Shown: positions 25,794-35,557, counted from the stretch's first letter. The stretch: 64,000 nucleotides of DNA from Sulfuricurvum sp. (GCF_023229695.1 NZ_JALNYS010000002.1:1-64000), one strand, 5' to 3'. Made by a program: numbers and translations. The notes: generated from the sequence alone by a model not told the origin.

Positions 25794-28556
25794 TCAACTC
25801 GCCTTTTTCCGCTCACTCTTAAGGACATGAGAAATTCCGAGCATCCCCAAGGGATCCAGTGCCATAATGATTTGTCCGTTGCCCAGCAATGCCGTTCCGC
25901 TGAAAATAGGGTGATTCTCCATAATCCCTTCCAACGGTTTTTGGACGACATCCAACTGACCGAGCAATTCGTTCACCGCTACCGCAAGGCGGTTTCCTTT
26001 GATATTCAAAACGACGATCGGCAACGCTTTGCCGATAAGAGCCGCTTCGTTCAACATCGATTTGACAAACAGCAACGGAATCACCTCCCCTCGAATATAG
26101 ACAAAAGGTTCATTTTGCAAATACTCGATAGCGTCATGATCGATTTTCACCGTTTCGGAGACACTGTCCATCGGGAACCCGTAATGAACACCGCTCATGG
26201 TTACGTGAAGGAGAGACGTAACAGCGAGAGATACGGGGATAGAGAGGATAATCGTCGTCCCTTTATTGGCTACCGTTTTGATACGAATGGTCCCGCCGAA
26301 ATTTTCGATCGACTTTTTCACAACGTCCATCCCAACCCCCCGGCCGCTGTATTCGCTGATCGTCTCCGCCGTCGAAAGGCCTGGAAGCATCACGAGGGAG
26401 GCTTTCTCGTCATCGCTCAATGCGTCAATCTGATCGAGGGTAAGGAGGTTTTTCTCCAAAACTTTTTGGACAACCCGATCGATATTGATCCCTGCTCCGT
26501 CATCTTTGATCTCAATGAGGATCTTGTCGCTCTGCGCATACGCATTGAGGGTAATCAGCCCTTCCGGATTTTTCCCTTTTTGGGCACGTATTTCAGGCGA
26601 TTCGATTCCGTGATCGAGTGAATTTCGCATGATGTGGATCATCGGATCGGCCAACATTTCGATCATGTTTTTATCGAGTTTGGTCTCTCCCCCCTCCATC
26701 GTCAAATTGACTTTTTTACCCAGATTTTTCGAAATATCGCGGACCAGTTTCGGATAACGGTCAAATACGTACGAAATCGGAAGCATCCGCATCGACATGA
26801 TAAGATCCTGCAGCTGCTCTGCAAGACGGTTGATAAAGGTGTATTTTTCCATAATCGCGCGGCGGATCCCCTCGCTGCTCATGCTATGGACCCCCTCGGC
26901 AAGATAAGGGAGGGAGTTTTTGGCGACCAGCAGCTCACCGACGATATTCATCAGATTGTCGATCGATTCCTGATCAATTTTGACCGTTTTCCCGATCACA
27001 CTCTTTTTAGTGAGCTCGGCCGCATTTCTCTCCTGCGGTTCACTCACCTCGGAACTTTGGGAGAGGGTAACCACTAGAGAGAGGCTCTCCAGCGGTTTTT
27101 CTTCACCCTTTTTCGCCGGTGCGGGAACCGCAGGGGTATGCGGTAGCGTCGGCTCAGGCAGCGTTGCCGCCACGGTCGGTTTTTCCTCTGATTCTTCCAA
27201 TCCCAACTCCCCACGGATCCACTGAATCATCGTTTCACGGTTCTCAAAACGTCCCGGCATGGTCGGAACAAACGGACGGATATAGCCCTCCAAAAACATC
27301 CCGACCCGTTCCGTTACACTGCTCTCATCGACACGTTCCAACGCCATAAGCTGTTGGGCCAGCAACGCCTCCAGTTGGGCGCGAAGGAGATCGTCCATAA
27401 CGATATCGATCGGTGCTTCGGCAACCGAAGATTCCGCGCACTCCTCCGGTGTCGCCTCGTCTGAACCCGTCCTTTGTGCATAACGGTAAATTTTACCCTG
27501 CGGAAGCTGTTCGAAAAACGACTCAAGCTGACCCAAATCTTCCGTTTCAATCGCCCCTAGGAGGGTGTATAACCGTTTCAGCTGTGTACTCTGAAGCGTT
27601 TCGTTACCGATCAGCTGAAGCGATTTGGAGACTTTATCGGCGATCGCCTCTCTGTTTCTTGAACGCAAGGAGGAAGCGACCTCATGATAGAGCTCTTTCA
27701 GGACATCCAGCTCGTGCTCCCCTTTTCCTTCGCTGACCCCAAGCAAAGTTGCGACATCCAAAGGATAGAGTGAAATCTCATCACTGAAATTGAATAACGC
27801 ATCATTGATCTCATCGTACGTTGCATACACAAAAGCGCTCAGCTGAAGTCTCAGGAGAAGCCCCTCCGGATCATCCATCCCTGAGAGGACCGAAATCACA
27901 CTTTGTTCTCCCATGCACGAATGGATGCCGACGACCCCTTCGCCCAGCAGACTCAGCGCATACAGCGGATCGTTGCCATACAGCATGCACGACTCGTCTA
28001 CATCAAAAACAATCGCATACAGCTGCGGAGTCTTGCACGCGGCTTCGTCAAAGGTTTCAATTTTAAACGGTAAAAGGGGGGGAAGGGTGGAGAGAAACGG
28101 CATAGGGAGGTTCACAATCCGTTCGATATCCTCAATCAGGGCAAACGGGCGGTTCCACACGGCAACGCTCTGAACCTCTTTACCCATCAGAGTACTCAAC
28201 TCCTGAGAAATAGCTTCGATACGGGCTTCGTCGGCTTCGACAATATCGCCGCTCTCTTCCGCCGCTTCAATCAGGTTCATCACCTCATCAAAAGCGTTGT
28301 ACAGCGATTCGATCATCGAATGGTGAAACGGTATCTTTCCGGCACGGAGCATATCGAGAAGATCTTCGGCATGATGGGTGATGTTTTTAACCGCATCAAA
28401 CCCGACGATACCCGATCCCCCCTTCAGGGTATGGGCAGCGCGAAAAACGGCATTGAGCAATTCCGGGTCATCCCCCCCGATTTGCTCAATATGCTGATCA
28501 ATAAAAGCGAGATTCTCTCTCGCTTCCACTAAAAACTGTTCTAATAACGGATTCAT
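25794..28556 (-). CDS. cheA: Chemotaxis histidine kinase CheA
   Basis: A 920-residue CheA. The Hpt domain comes first with the phospho-His in AAHTLKGGSG (His about 42). A long region of about 350 residues (about 130-480) follows that lacks a recognisable CheY-binding P2. The dimerisation domain comes next (about 530-600, KIDQESIDNLMNIVGELLVA), then the kinase domain with HIMRNSLDHGIE, KDDGAGIN and GRGVGMD, and a C-terminal CheW-like P5 domain. There is no receiver domain at the end, unlike the CheA-REC fusion of Helicobacter and Campylobacter, so this is a second type of system. It overlaps the CheY gene before it by four bases. Confidence 0.93.
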   Translation of the reverse strand: MNPLLEQFLVEARENLAFIDQHIEQIGGDDPELLNAVFRAAHTLKGGSGIVGFDAVKNITHHAEDLLDMLRAGKIPFHHSMIESLYNAFDEVMNLIEAAEESGDIVEADEARIEAISQELSTLMGKEVQSVAVWNRPFALIEDIERIVNLPMPFLSTLPPLLPFKIETFDEAACKTPQLYAIVFDVDESCMLYGNDPLYALSLLGEGVVGIHSCMGEQSVISVLSGMDDPEGLLLRLQLSAFVYATYDEINDALFNFSDEISLYPLDVATLLGVSEGKGEHELDVLKELYHEVASSLRSRNREAIADKVSKSLQLIGNETLQSTQLKRLYTLLGAIETEDLGQLESFFEQLPQGKIYRYAQRTGSDEATPEECAESSVAEAPIDIVMDDLLRAQLEALLAQQLMALERVDESSVTERVGMFLEGYIRPFVPTMPGRFENRETMIQWIRGELGLEESEEKPTVAATLPEPTLPHTPAVPAPAKKGEEKPLESLSLVVTLSQSSEVSEPQERNAAELTKKSVIGKTVKIDQESIDNLMNIVGELLVAKNSLPYLAEGVHSMSSEGIRRAIMEKYTFINRLAEQLQDLIMSMRMLPISYVFDRYPKLVRDISKNLGKKVNLTMEGGETKLDKNMIEMLADPMIHIMRNSLDHGIESPEIRAQKGKNPEGLITLNAYAQSDKILIEIKDDGAGINIDRVVQKVLEKNLLTLDQIDALSDDEKASLVMLPGLSTAETISEYSGRGVGMDVVKKSIENFGGTIRIKTVANKGTTIILSIPVSLAVTSLLHVTMSGVHYGFPMDSVSETVKIDHDAIEYLQNEPFVYIRGEVIPLLFVKSMLNEAALIGKALPIVVLNIKGNRLAVAVNELLGQLDVVQKPLEGIMENHPIFSGTALLGNGQIIMALDPLGMLGISHVLKSERKKAS

Positions 28557-28936
28557 GCATTACCCTTTACCCGAATATTGAGGAGAAGCTGGAGGTACCC
28601 TTTGAGGGCATCGGGTTTAATCGGTTTGGTTTCAAACAGATTGGCCCCTACCCGAAATGCTTCGATCTTATCGGTTTGTTCTTCCTGCGTCGTGATCATA
28701 ATGACCGGGGTGCGCTGATGCAAAGGCTGACGCCGTAATTCGCTGACAAACGAATAGCCGTCCATTACCGGCATGTTCACATCCACAAGATACAAATCGA
28801 TCGTGTTGTCCAGAGTTTTTTCGAGTGCTTCCATCCCGTTTTCAGCTTCCAGAACTTCGATTCCAAACTCGCGTAAAATCGAACCGTGGTAACTCCGTAC
28901 CGTTTTTGAATCATCTACTACCATCACCGTCGCCAT
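28553..28936 (-). CDS. CheY-like single-domain response regulator (a)
   Basis: A 127-residue receiver domain: VVDDS at 6-10, phospho-Asp about 52 (LVDVNMPVMDG), the conserved Thr in ITTQEE and the Lys in TKPIK. It has no output domain, so it is probably a CheY or a phosphate sink for the adjacent CheA, whose start codon overlaps its stop (ATGA). A second CheY lies two genes upstream; only one may act on the motor. Confidence 0.88.
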   Translation of the reverse strand: MATVMVVDDSKTVRSYHGSILREFGIEVLEAENGMEALEKTLDNTIDLYLVDVNMPVMDGYSFVSELRRQPLHQRTPVIMITTQEEQTDKIEAFRVGANLFETKPIKPDALKGYLQLLLNIRVKGNA

Positions 28937-28945
28937 TGCTTGCTC

Positions 28946-29332
28946 CTAAAAAAACTCTATGCCATTATCATCTTGATGCAACTTGCCACCAAAAGCGGAA
29001 TGTCTCTCTTTAGCCTTTTCAAGGGCACCGGTCAACCTTGATTCCATCTTGTCAATGCTTTCGGCCGTATCCGCATCGCTTTCACTCAATGAACGTAAAA
29101 AATGTTTAATGTTCTCCTGAACACTCTCGATCGCCTCAATGGTCGCACTCAGCTGCTGCGATATGATGTCTTGGTACTGCATCGTTTCCAACGTCTCATC
29201 ATCGGGGAGAATTCCGTTTCGTTCAATCAATTGTACAAATTTAAGCTGCGCTTTTTTGGTTAAATCGATTGTTTCGGACTCTACGCTTTTAATATGCTCA
29301 AGGAGCGTATCAAGGGTATGCAGAAACATCAT
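28946..29332 (-). CDS. CheZ-like phosphatase
   Basis: A 128-residue, mostly helical protein between two CheY genes. The stretch MQYQDIISQQL contains the DxxxQ active-site spacing of CheZ phosphatases (Asp and Gln one helical turn apart), in a helix with the CheZ-like pattern. The acidic, aromatic C-terminus (DDNGIEFF) recalls the CheY-binding tail of CheZ. It is shorter than E. coli CheZ. It would remove phosphate from the neighbouring CheY proteins. The family call is by motif, not by overall similarity. Two Met codons (29332, 29329) are possible starts. Confidence 0.6.
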   Translation of the reverse strand: MMFLHTLDTLLEHIKSVESETIDLTKKAQLKFVQLIERNGILPDDETLETMQYQDIISQQLSATIEAIESVQENIKHFLRSLSESDADTAESIDKMESRLTGALEKAKERHSAFGGKLHQDDNGIEFF

Positions 29333-29344
29333 AACCGCACTTCC

Positions 29345-29716
29345 CTACGCCAATCGCAATACGCGGCCGATGGCCTGTTTCAACTGTGCCGGATTGAACG
29401 GTTTGACAATCCATCCCGTAAGACCCAGCGCTTTCCCCTGCTGTTTCAACTCATCACGCGTCTCGGTCGTCAGCATCAATACCGGAGTACGGGCCGTTCC
29501 CGCTATCGTACGTAGCTCTTGCAAAAATTCGAATCCGTTCATTACCGGCATGTTCATATCGGTAATCACCAGATCCGGAGTGACTCCGTTTCGGATATCT
29601 TGCAACGCGTCGACCGCACTTAAATACTGTTTGACCTCAATCGGCATCGTATCGGTCACCATTCGCGTGGAAGCGAGGGCGGTTTCACTATCGTCTACAA
29701 ACATTACTAATGGCAT
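29345..29716 (-). CDS. CheY-like single-domain response regulator (b)
   Basis: A 123-residue receiver domain with VDDS at 7-10, phospho-Asp about 53 (VITDMNMPVMNG), LTTET and VKPFN. Its residues around the active site (GWIVKPFNPAQLK) are those of common stand-alone CheY proteins. It lies between the cheR and CheZ-like genes with short gaps (23 and 12 bases), inside the operon. Confidence 0.88.
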   Translation of the reverse strand: MPLVMFVDDSETALASTRMVTDTMPIEVKQYLSAVDALQDIRNGVTPDLVITDMNMPVMNGFEFLQELRTIAGTARTPVLMLTTETRDELKQQGKALGLTGWIVKPFNPAQLKQAIGRVLRLA

Positions 29717-29739
29717 TATTTTCCCCTTTTTTTCTATGA

Positions 29740-30570
29740 TTATTTTTGATAAATTAATGTGGAATCAATTTTTTTGGCCTTGTACACCGACGTGATACGG
29801 CTCATATATTCCGCATGTCCCAGCAATACGTATCCGTCCGGATTCAACATATCGTAAAAGGTCATGGCGACCTCTTTACGGCTGGCGTCATCGAAATAAA
29901 TCAGCATATTACGCGAAAAAATGATATCGAATTTTCCCAGTTGCCGCATCTGTGAACGATCAAAAACATTGGCCACTTTAAAATCCACCGTTCCGATCAG
30001 ATCGTCGATCAGGTCATACCCCAGCGGACGCGCTTTAAACCACCGGTTCAGCACCGGCTTGGGGATGGCATGGATTGAACGTTCGGTATATTTTCCCGCT
30101 TTGGCTTTACTGATAACGGTCGAATCGATATCGATTCCGACCACTTCGATATCGCGTTCCTCTACGATTTTCCCCTCTTCGAGGATATGGAGGATGATGG
30201 AATAGGGTTCTTCTCCCGTCGAACTGGGGGCCGACAAAATCCGGATCGGCAGATGCTTCGGACGCTTCGCGTGCAGTTCGGGCAAAATCCGCCCCACGAC
30301 AACCTCGAACTGCTCTTTTTCACGGTAAAAGTAGGTCTCATTGACGGTGATGCCGTTGACCAGCGATTGGAACTCGTTTCCGTCTTTGTCTTCAAACCGA
30401 AGAACGTAAAAATATTTTCGAAACGAGTCGGCCCCGATCGTTTTGCACCGCCCGTCAATGTATTTTGCCAATTTATCGTAATGTTTCTCCGCCTCCAGAA
30501 AAATTCCGGTTTTTCGGTAAATAAATTCACCCATCTTTTGAAAATCAACCGTTGAAAGAAGATATCCCAT
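29740..30570 (-). CDS. cheR: Chemoreceptor methyltransferase CheR
   Basis: A 276-residue SAM-dependent methyltransferase. It has the N-terminal helical CheR domain (about 1-75, including NGITVNETYFYRE at the junction) and the catalytic domain with the SAM-binding motif SAPSSTGEEPYS (about 112-123) and FDIIFSRNMLIYFD (about 218-231). It uses SAM to methylate glutamates on receptors. Three bases separate it from the HEAT-repeat gene before it. Together with cheB it shows that the system adapts by methylation. Confidence 0.92.
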   Translation of the reverse strand: MGYLLSTVDFQKMGEFIYRKTGIFLEAEKHYDKLAKYIDGRCKTIGADSFRKYFYVLRFEDKDGNEFQSLVNGITVNETYFYREKEQFEVVVGRILPELHAKRPKHLPIRILSAPSSTGEEPYSIILHILEEGKIVEERDIEVVGIDIDSTVISKAKAGKYTERSIHAIPKPVLNRWFKARPLGYDLIDDLIGTVDFKVANVFDRSQMRQLGKFDIIFSRNMLIYFDDASRKEVAMTFYDMLNPDGYVLLGHAEYMSRITSVYKAKKIDSTLIYQK

Positions 30571-30573
30571 CCT

Positions 30574-31200
30574 TTACCCCCGAATCGAGCGGATTGCGTT
30601 ATCGATCGCAAAGATGACATAAGGGTCGTCAAAACGCCCTTTCAATGACTCCAGGAGAGGGATATCGGCAGGCTGGCCGATCTCTCCCATATAATCGACC
30701 GCCGTCATCGCGACATTGACATCTTTTTCATGTTCCAGCAGCTCCACGAGCATTTCACGTGATTCGGCAAAATTGACATCCCCCAATACGTTGATCGCAA
30801 AAATACGCAGATCACGGTCATCGCCGATTAGAAATTTGACAATATAGTACTTGATCGCATCGCCGTAACTTTGAAGCGTCGTAATCCCCAGATTTCGGAT
30901 ATAGGCGTTTTTGACTTTCAGCAAATCCATAACCGCTTCGATAGGGGCCCGCCGTTTATCCATTCCGCAGAGGAGCGAAGCGATATAACTTGCCATGTCT
31001 TTATGGATAAAGGGGCTCTCGACAAGGAGGCGGATCAACATTTTCCCCCCTCCCTCAAATTCGGCAATTTGCGCTACGGCGTAACTTTGCTTCTCAAAAT
31101 TCCCCTCATTCGCATGGTAATACTCTACCGCCTCATCCAGGATGGAAAATTCGGGGAACGCTTCAACGACCGGCGCCGAATGATTTTTGATTAATGCCAT
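30574..31200 (-). CDS. HEAT-repeat protein in chemosensory operon
   Basis: A 208-residue soluble protein with HEAT-like helical pairs from about 65 onward (for example YIRNLGITTLQSYGDAIKYY, DLRIFAINVLGDVNFAES, DVNVAMTAVDYMGEIGQPAD), each with the Arg/Asp spacing of HEAT repeats. Such repeats bind proteins. Genes for HEAT-repeat proteins next to cheB/cheR occur in some alternative chemosensory operons. The partner is unknown; a scaffold role for CheB or CheR is inferred from position only. Confidence 0.75.
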   Translation of the reverse strand: MALIKNHSAPVVEAFPEFSILDEAVEYYHANEGNFEKQSYAVAQIAEFEGGGKMLIRLLVESPFIHKDMASYIASLLCGMDKRRAPIEAVMDLLKVKNAYIRNLGITTLQSYGDAIKYYIVKFLIGDDRDLRIFAINVLGDVNFAESREMLVELLEHEKDVNVAMTAVDYMGEIGQPADIPLLESLKGRFDDPYVIFAIDNAIRSIRG

Positions 31201-31209
31201 AACATTCTC

Positions 31210-32283
31210 CTAACGCAATACCGCAAGGGCTTTTACAATTTTTGGGAAAGGGAGCTGTTGTACCACTCCGCCGCGCTCATACGCCTCTTTGGGCATTCCG
31301 TAGACGGTTGCCGTCTCTTCGCTCTCGCCGATCGTAAATGCACCCGCTTTTTTAACGGCAACCATCCCGTCCGCTCCGTCATCGCCGATCCCGGTCAACA
31401 GCACCGCAATGATCTGATCTCCCCGAAATACCTTCAGCGCACTCATCAGCATCTCATTCACGCTCGGCTGAAAAAACTGGTTGTTTTTATTGTGCTCTTC
31501 CCGCAAAACAACCTTCCCCGACACTTTTTTCGCGAAATGCAGATGGGTCCCCCCCTTTGCCACATAAATTCTCCCGGAGAGAAGTTCCATATTGCTTTTG
31601 CTCTCCACTACCGGAAGGGTACTGGCGCGGTCTAGCCGCGTTGCGAATGCTGCCGTAAACTGCTCCGGCATGTGCTGAACGATGCACACCGGATAGGGGA
31701 AATTCGACGGCAAAGCCGTACATATCTGCTCAATCAACCCCGGCCCCCCCGTTGAAGCGCCGATTAGAACGATCTTGGCAAACTCCCCCCCGTTGCCGGA
31801 AGGTTCCGCCTTGAGTTTCTCCCGTATCGGGCGTCGCGTACGTACGTCGCCCGTCTGTCCCGATTCACGCCGTACCCCTTTTTGAAGACGTCTTGGGGGA
31901 ATACGGCTCAGGGATTTTACTTTTTGCAAAATATCGGCGCGATTTTCCTCTTTGCCGATGTTCATCGTTCCGGGTTTGGCGATATAATCCACCGCCCCCA
32001 GCTCCAATGCTTCCATCGTGATATTGGCACTCTCGGTCGTGAGGGAACTAATCATCAGAATCGGTGTCGGGCGCTGTGCCATAATTTTATCAACGGCGCT
32101 CAACCCGTCCATAACCGGCATATTGATGTCCATCGTAATGACATCGTATTGCTGTGCTGTCGCTTTTTCAACCGCTTCCGCACCGTTTCGGGCAGTATCG
32201 ATCTCGAATCCCAGTTCGGATATGATCTCCGTGAGCTGTTTGCGTACCAATGCCGAATCATCCGCAATCAACACCCTCTTCAT
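31210..32283 (-). CDS. cheB: Chemoreceptor methylesterase CheB
   Basis: A 357-residue, two-domain CheB. The receiver domain has ADDS at 7-10, phospho-Asp about 52 (TMDINMPVMDG) and AKPGT. The linker is Arg-rich. The methylesterase domain has the catalytic Ser in GASTGG, His in VQHMPEQFT and Asp in LLTGIGDDGADG. All catalytic residues are present. It overlaps the triple-CheW gene by four bases. Confidence 0.94.
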   Translation of the reverse strand: MKRVLIADDSALVRKQLTEIISELGFEIDTARNGAEAVEKATAQQYDVITMDINMPVMDGLSAVDKIMAQRPTPILMISSLTTESANITMEALELGAVDYIAKPGTMNIGKEENRADILQKVKSLSRIPPRRLQKGVRRESGQTGDVRTRRPIREKLKAEPSGNGGEFAKIVLIGASTGGPGLIEQICTALPSNFPYPVCIVQHMPEQFTAAFATRLDRASTLPVVESKSNMELLSGRIYVAKGGTHLHFAKKVSGKVVLREEHNKNNQFFQPSVNEMLMSALKVFRGDQIIAVLLTGIGDDGADGMVAVKKAGAFTIGESEETATVYGMPKEAYERGGVVQQLPFPKIVKALAVLR

Positions 32284-33656
32284 CGTATCCCCTCTGCTGC
32301 ATACAGCGCCCTTAAATCAAACAACAAAACCAACCGCTTCCCTTCCTCAAACCGTAATACCTGTGAAAACAATGACCCCTGTTCCGGATCGTCGAGAATT
32401 TCACTGGAGCGTATCTGCATCACATCACTCACAGCATCGACAAAAAAGCCCATTCTCCCTTTCGGAGTATGGCATACGATAATTTTTTGTTCGTTCCCCG
32501 GTTTCATCCGCAATCCCAATCGCCGATGGAGTGAACCGATCGTGACGATCTGCCCCCGTATGTTGATCACCCCTTCGACGATTGCGGGGGCCTGAACCAC
32601 CGGAGTCACTACCGTCGTATCAATAATTTCAGACACCTCTTCAATGGCGATAGCATACTCTTCGCCCCCAAGCTTGAACACAACCGCTTCCATGACGATG
32701 TCATTGTGTTGTCTCTCATCGGAAACATCGGAGGAGATAATGATCGCGTCGTTTTGAAGGATGATCTCCTCAATGACCCGTTCGCCCAATAATGAAATCA
32801 GGCACTCCGGATCGTGGATCACCCCCGAAACCCTTTCATGCTGACTGCTGCTTGAAAATCGTTCTACCTGCTTGGTGGCGTACTCTTTTATATCCACAAT
32901 CTCATCCACAATCAGCCCGATCGTTTTACCGTTTCGATGGGCAACAAGGATCCGGTTTTTTTCGCTGCGAATCGGTTCAAATCCGCAATAGAGGCGTAAA
33001 TCCGCAACGACGAGAAGTTCATCACGCAACGACATCATACCGGCGATTTCAGGACCCGCTCCGGCCAATACGGTCAAATCGTGATGGGCGCCGAGTATCT
33101 CATGAAGAGTATCGATCTCCAAAGCATACGTCTCTTCCCCCATTCGAAAGAGGAGATAGCGTTCGGTCGTGCTATCGTGCTTTAAGGAGATCCCTTCGCA
33201 TCCGTTTTTTTCGTTGATACTCTGTGCTTCAAACGTATCTTGATGTATCGCCCCTATGATTCGGCCGACATCGAGGATCTGAATTAATGCCTCTTCATGA
33301 TGATAAATCGCAACGATCGGATCATCCGCGTTCTCTACGTACTCGATATTGGCAGGGTCAATCGTAATCGACACCACCACTTCCGGAACGATCAAAGCCG
33401 ATGAAGCATACGGCTCCTGAAGACTTAAGACTCTCCCCTTCGCCGAGGTGATATCCACTTCCCCCATCCCCAATACGGCATTCATGTCTACGGCGGTCAT
33501 AATATTGCCTCCGACCGCACATACTCCACGTACCGTATCGGGGCTCAGGGAGAGCGGGGTCAACTCCGGAATGCGAAGTATCTGTCCGATGGATCCCGTC
33601 GAGATGCCGAAGCAAACTTTATCGCGGCAAACGATTAAAATCTCTTCGATAGGCAT
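32280..33656 (-). CDS. Triple CheW-domain adaptor
   Basis: A 458-residue soluble protein made of three CheW-like domains: about 1-150, 165-305 and 320-455. The second (YLLFRMGEETYALEIDTLHE, then MMSLRDELLVVADLRLYCG) and third (AVVFKLGGEEYAIAIEEVSE, then VINIRGQIVTIGSLHRRLG) are clear. The first is more divergent. Most CheW proteins have one domain. A triple form could cross-link receptors and kinases in the array. It precedes cheB with a four-base overlap and follows the receptor gene by five bases. Confidence 0.82.
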   Translation of the reverse strand: MPIEEILIVCRDKVCFGISTGSIGQILRIPELTPLSLSPDTVRGVCAVGGNIMTAVDMNAVLGMGEVDITSAKGRVLSLQEPYASSALIVPEVVVSITIDPANIEYVENADDPIVAIYHHEEALIQILDVGRIIGAIHQDTFEAQSINEKNGCEGISLKHDSTTERYLLFRMGEETYALEIDTLHEILGAHHDLTVLAGAGPEIAGMMSLRDELLVVADLRLYCGFEPIRSEKNRILVAHRNGKTIGLIVDEIVDIKEYATKQVERFSSSSQHERVSGVIHDPECLISLLGERVIEEIILQNDAIIISSDVSDERQHNDIVMEAVVFKLGGEEYAIAIEEVSEIIDTTVVTPVVQAPAIVEGVINIRGQIVTIGSLHRRLGLRMKPGNEQKIIVCHTPKGRMGFFVDAVSDVMQIRSSEILDDPEQGSLFSQVLRFEEGKRLVLLFDLRALYAAEGIR

Positions 33657-33661
33657 CAGAT

Positions 33662-35545
33662 TCAGCCTTGTTGAAGCTCATCCGCCATTACGGCGAGCTC
33701 TTCAACCCCTTCTCCGATATGATGAACCGTCTCGATAATCAATTCACTCGCTTTACGCGATTCCATGGCATTGCGCGCAGAGAGTTCAACCGCTTTTTGG
33801 ATTTCACTCACCCCGATCAACCCCTGATTAAGCCCTTCAATGTTTTGATCGTTAATCGATTTGAGCCCGGTAAAACGGTCCAACAGATCGATCAGCATCG
33901 TCGTAATCTTATCGATTTCATGAATAAGAACCGTGATCTGATCCTTTTCCACCTCCTGATTTCCAAGGAGTTTAAGCCAATCGGTCCGTACGGTATCGAT
34001 CTCGGCATTCATCGATTCAATCGTATCATTGATCTTATCCGTATTGCTTTCGGAATCTTTTGCGAGATTGCGGATATCGGCGCTTACCACGGCAAACCCC
34101 TTTCCAAAATCCCCGGCACGTGCCGCTTCAATCGAGCCGCTGATCGCCAGCATGTTGAGCTGAATAATGCTGTTCGAGATGCTTCCGACCGTTTTATCAA
34201 CATTACGGGTCTCTTTGACGATCACATCGAGTTCGTTACTCGCGCTGCTCCCCTCTGCGATAGAGGCGGAAAAATCGTTACTGATACCGGTCATTGCCGC
34301 TTTTACTTCGGTAAACGAAACTTTCAGCAAATCAAAATTGCGACGTGCGATTTCAATAAGCTTATTGATATCCTTGGATGCGGCAAGACCGTTTTCAAAG
34401 AGCTCTTTGTTCATTAACGCGCTCTGATTCGTTGACTGGGAGGCCGCCTCAATCTGATTCAGGGCCGTAGTCACCTCTTTGAGAGAGCTTTGGATATCGT
34501 CCATCGACGAACTGATGGCATCGGCGGATGCGGCGATCTCTTCGGCCGATTTCATCGTATCGGTCGAATATTTGAGCTCTTCGGAGAGGGTATTGAGCTC
34601 TTTGATGTCCTCTTCGGTCTGAACCAACGAATTGGACTGAATCTCGATCCCGTTGAGCGTTTTTTCGACGGAACGGGCAATATTGACCGATGCATCGGCA
34701 ATATCCTTGCTTCCGTCATTGATCTGGGCGACGTAATGACTCAGATTCTGGGTGTAGACGTTCATATTACGGGCCGCTTCCACCGAATAAACGGCAATTT
34801 TCGTCAGCTCTTCCATCTTCAGGCTTAATGCGGTTCCGCGCCCTCCGGTGGTTTCGATGATATCCGTCGTGCTGACGATGCTTTTGATAATATTATCAAT
34901 GCTCTCTTGAATTTTATTCACGAGTTTGGAGATAAATTCGGCATTTTTTTCGGATTCACCGGCCAACGCACGCGTCTCATCCGCCACAACGGCAAACCCT
35001 TTACCGTGCTCTTTGGCTCGGCTTGCTTCAATCGCGGCATTGAGGGCGAGAAGGTTGGTCTGATCGGCAATTTTAGCGATAAATCCGACCGCCTCACCGA
35101 TGTTTTCGGAGGAGGCTTTCAGCTCTTCGGATTTCTTGGATGACGTTTTGGCGACATTGACCGCACCCGTCATCCGCATTACCGAGGTACTTATCGTCCC
35201 CACCGCACTCATAATATTGTCTCCGGTTGCCAGGGTTGATGAGATCACCGTATCAATCGTCGAACTCATCCGACCGATATTTACGTTAATGCTACGGACA
35301 TTTTTAAGGGCCTGTTCGCTCGCTCCGCTATTCTCTTCCGCAGCCGTCGCAATCTGCTCCATTGAGCTCTTAAGCTGTTCAATCGCGCTGACGCTCTCCT
35401 GAGCGTTGTCCAAAATCGTTGTTGCTACGCCGGCAATACTTTCAGAAATCTGTTGTTGCTTGGCCAACGTACGCTGACGTCGCTTATCAGGTCCTCCCGC
35501 AATACTCGATACAGGGGTGAAATCGCCTCGTTTTACTAATGCCAT
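33662..35545 (-). CDS. Soluble chemoreceptor with two signalling tips
   Basis: A 627-residue methyl-accepting protein without membrane segments or an N-terminal sensor domain. It contains two receptor hairpin tips: one near 165-205 (IADQTNLLALNAAIEASRAK, then GKGFAVVADETRALA) and a second near 450-495 (LNMLAISGSIEAARAGDFGK, then GFAVVSADIRNLA). The whole protein is predicted coiled coil. Tip 1 is canonical; tip 2 is altered (IIQLNMLAISGS). Sensing is probably delegated to the PAS protein encoded 12 bases upstream. The fold could be a long hairpin with tips at both ends or two folded-back hairpins. Confidence 0.85.
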   Translation of the reverse strand: MALVKRGDFTPVSSIAGGPDKRRQRTLAKQQQISESIAGVATTILDNAQESVSAIEQLKSSMEQIATAAEENSGASEQALKNVRSINVNIGRMSSTIDTVISSTLATGDNIMSAVGTISTSVMRMTGAVNVAKTSSKKSEELKASSENIGEAVGFIAKIADQTNLLALNAAIEASRAKEHGKGFAVVADETRALAGESEKNAEFISKLVNKIQESIDNIIKSIVSTTDIIETTGGRGTALSLKMEELTKIAVYSVEAARNMNVYTQNLSHYVAQINDGSKDIADASVNIARSVEKTLNGIEIQSNSLVQTEEDIKELNTLSEELKYSTDTMKSAEEIAASADAISSSMDDIQSSLKEVTTALNQIEAASQSTNQSALMNKELFENGLAASKDINKLIEIARRNFDLLKVSFTEVKAAMTGISNDFSASIAEGSSASNELDVIVKETRNVDKTVGSISNSIIQLNMLAISGSIEAARAGDFGKGFAVVSADIRNLAKDSESNTDKINDTIESMNAEIDTVRTDWLKLLGNQEVEKDQITVLIHEIDKITTMLIDLLDRFTGLKSINDQNIEGLNQGLIGVSEIQKAVELSARNAMESRKASELIIETVHHIGEGVEELAVMADELQQG

Positions 35546-35557
35546 AATCGTTTCTCC

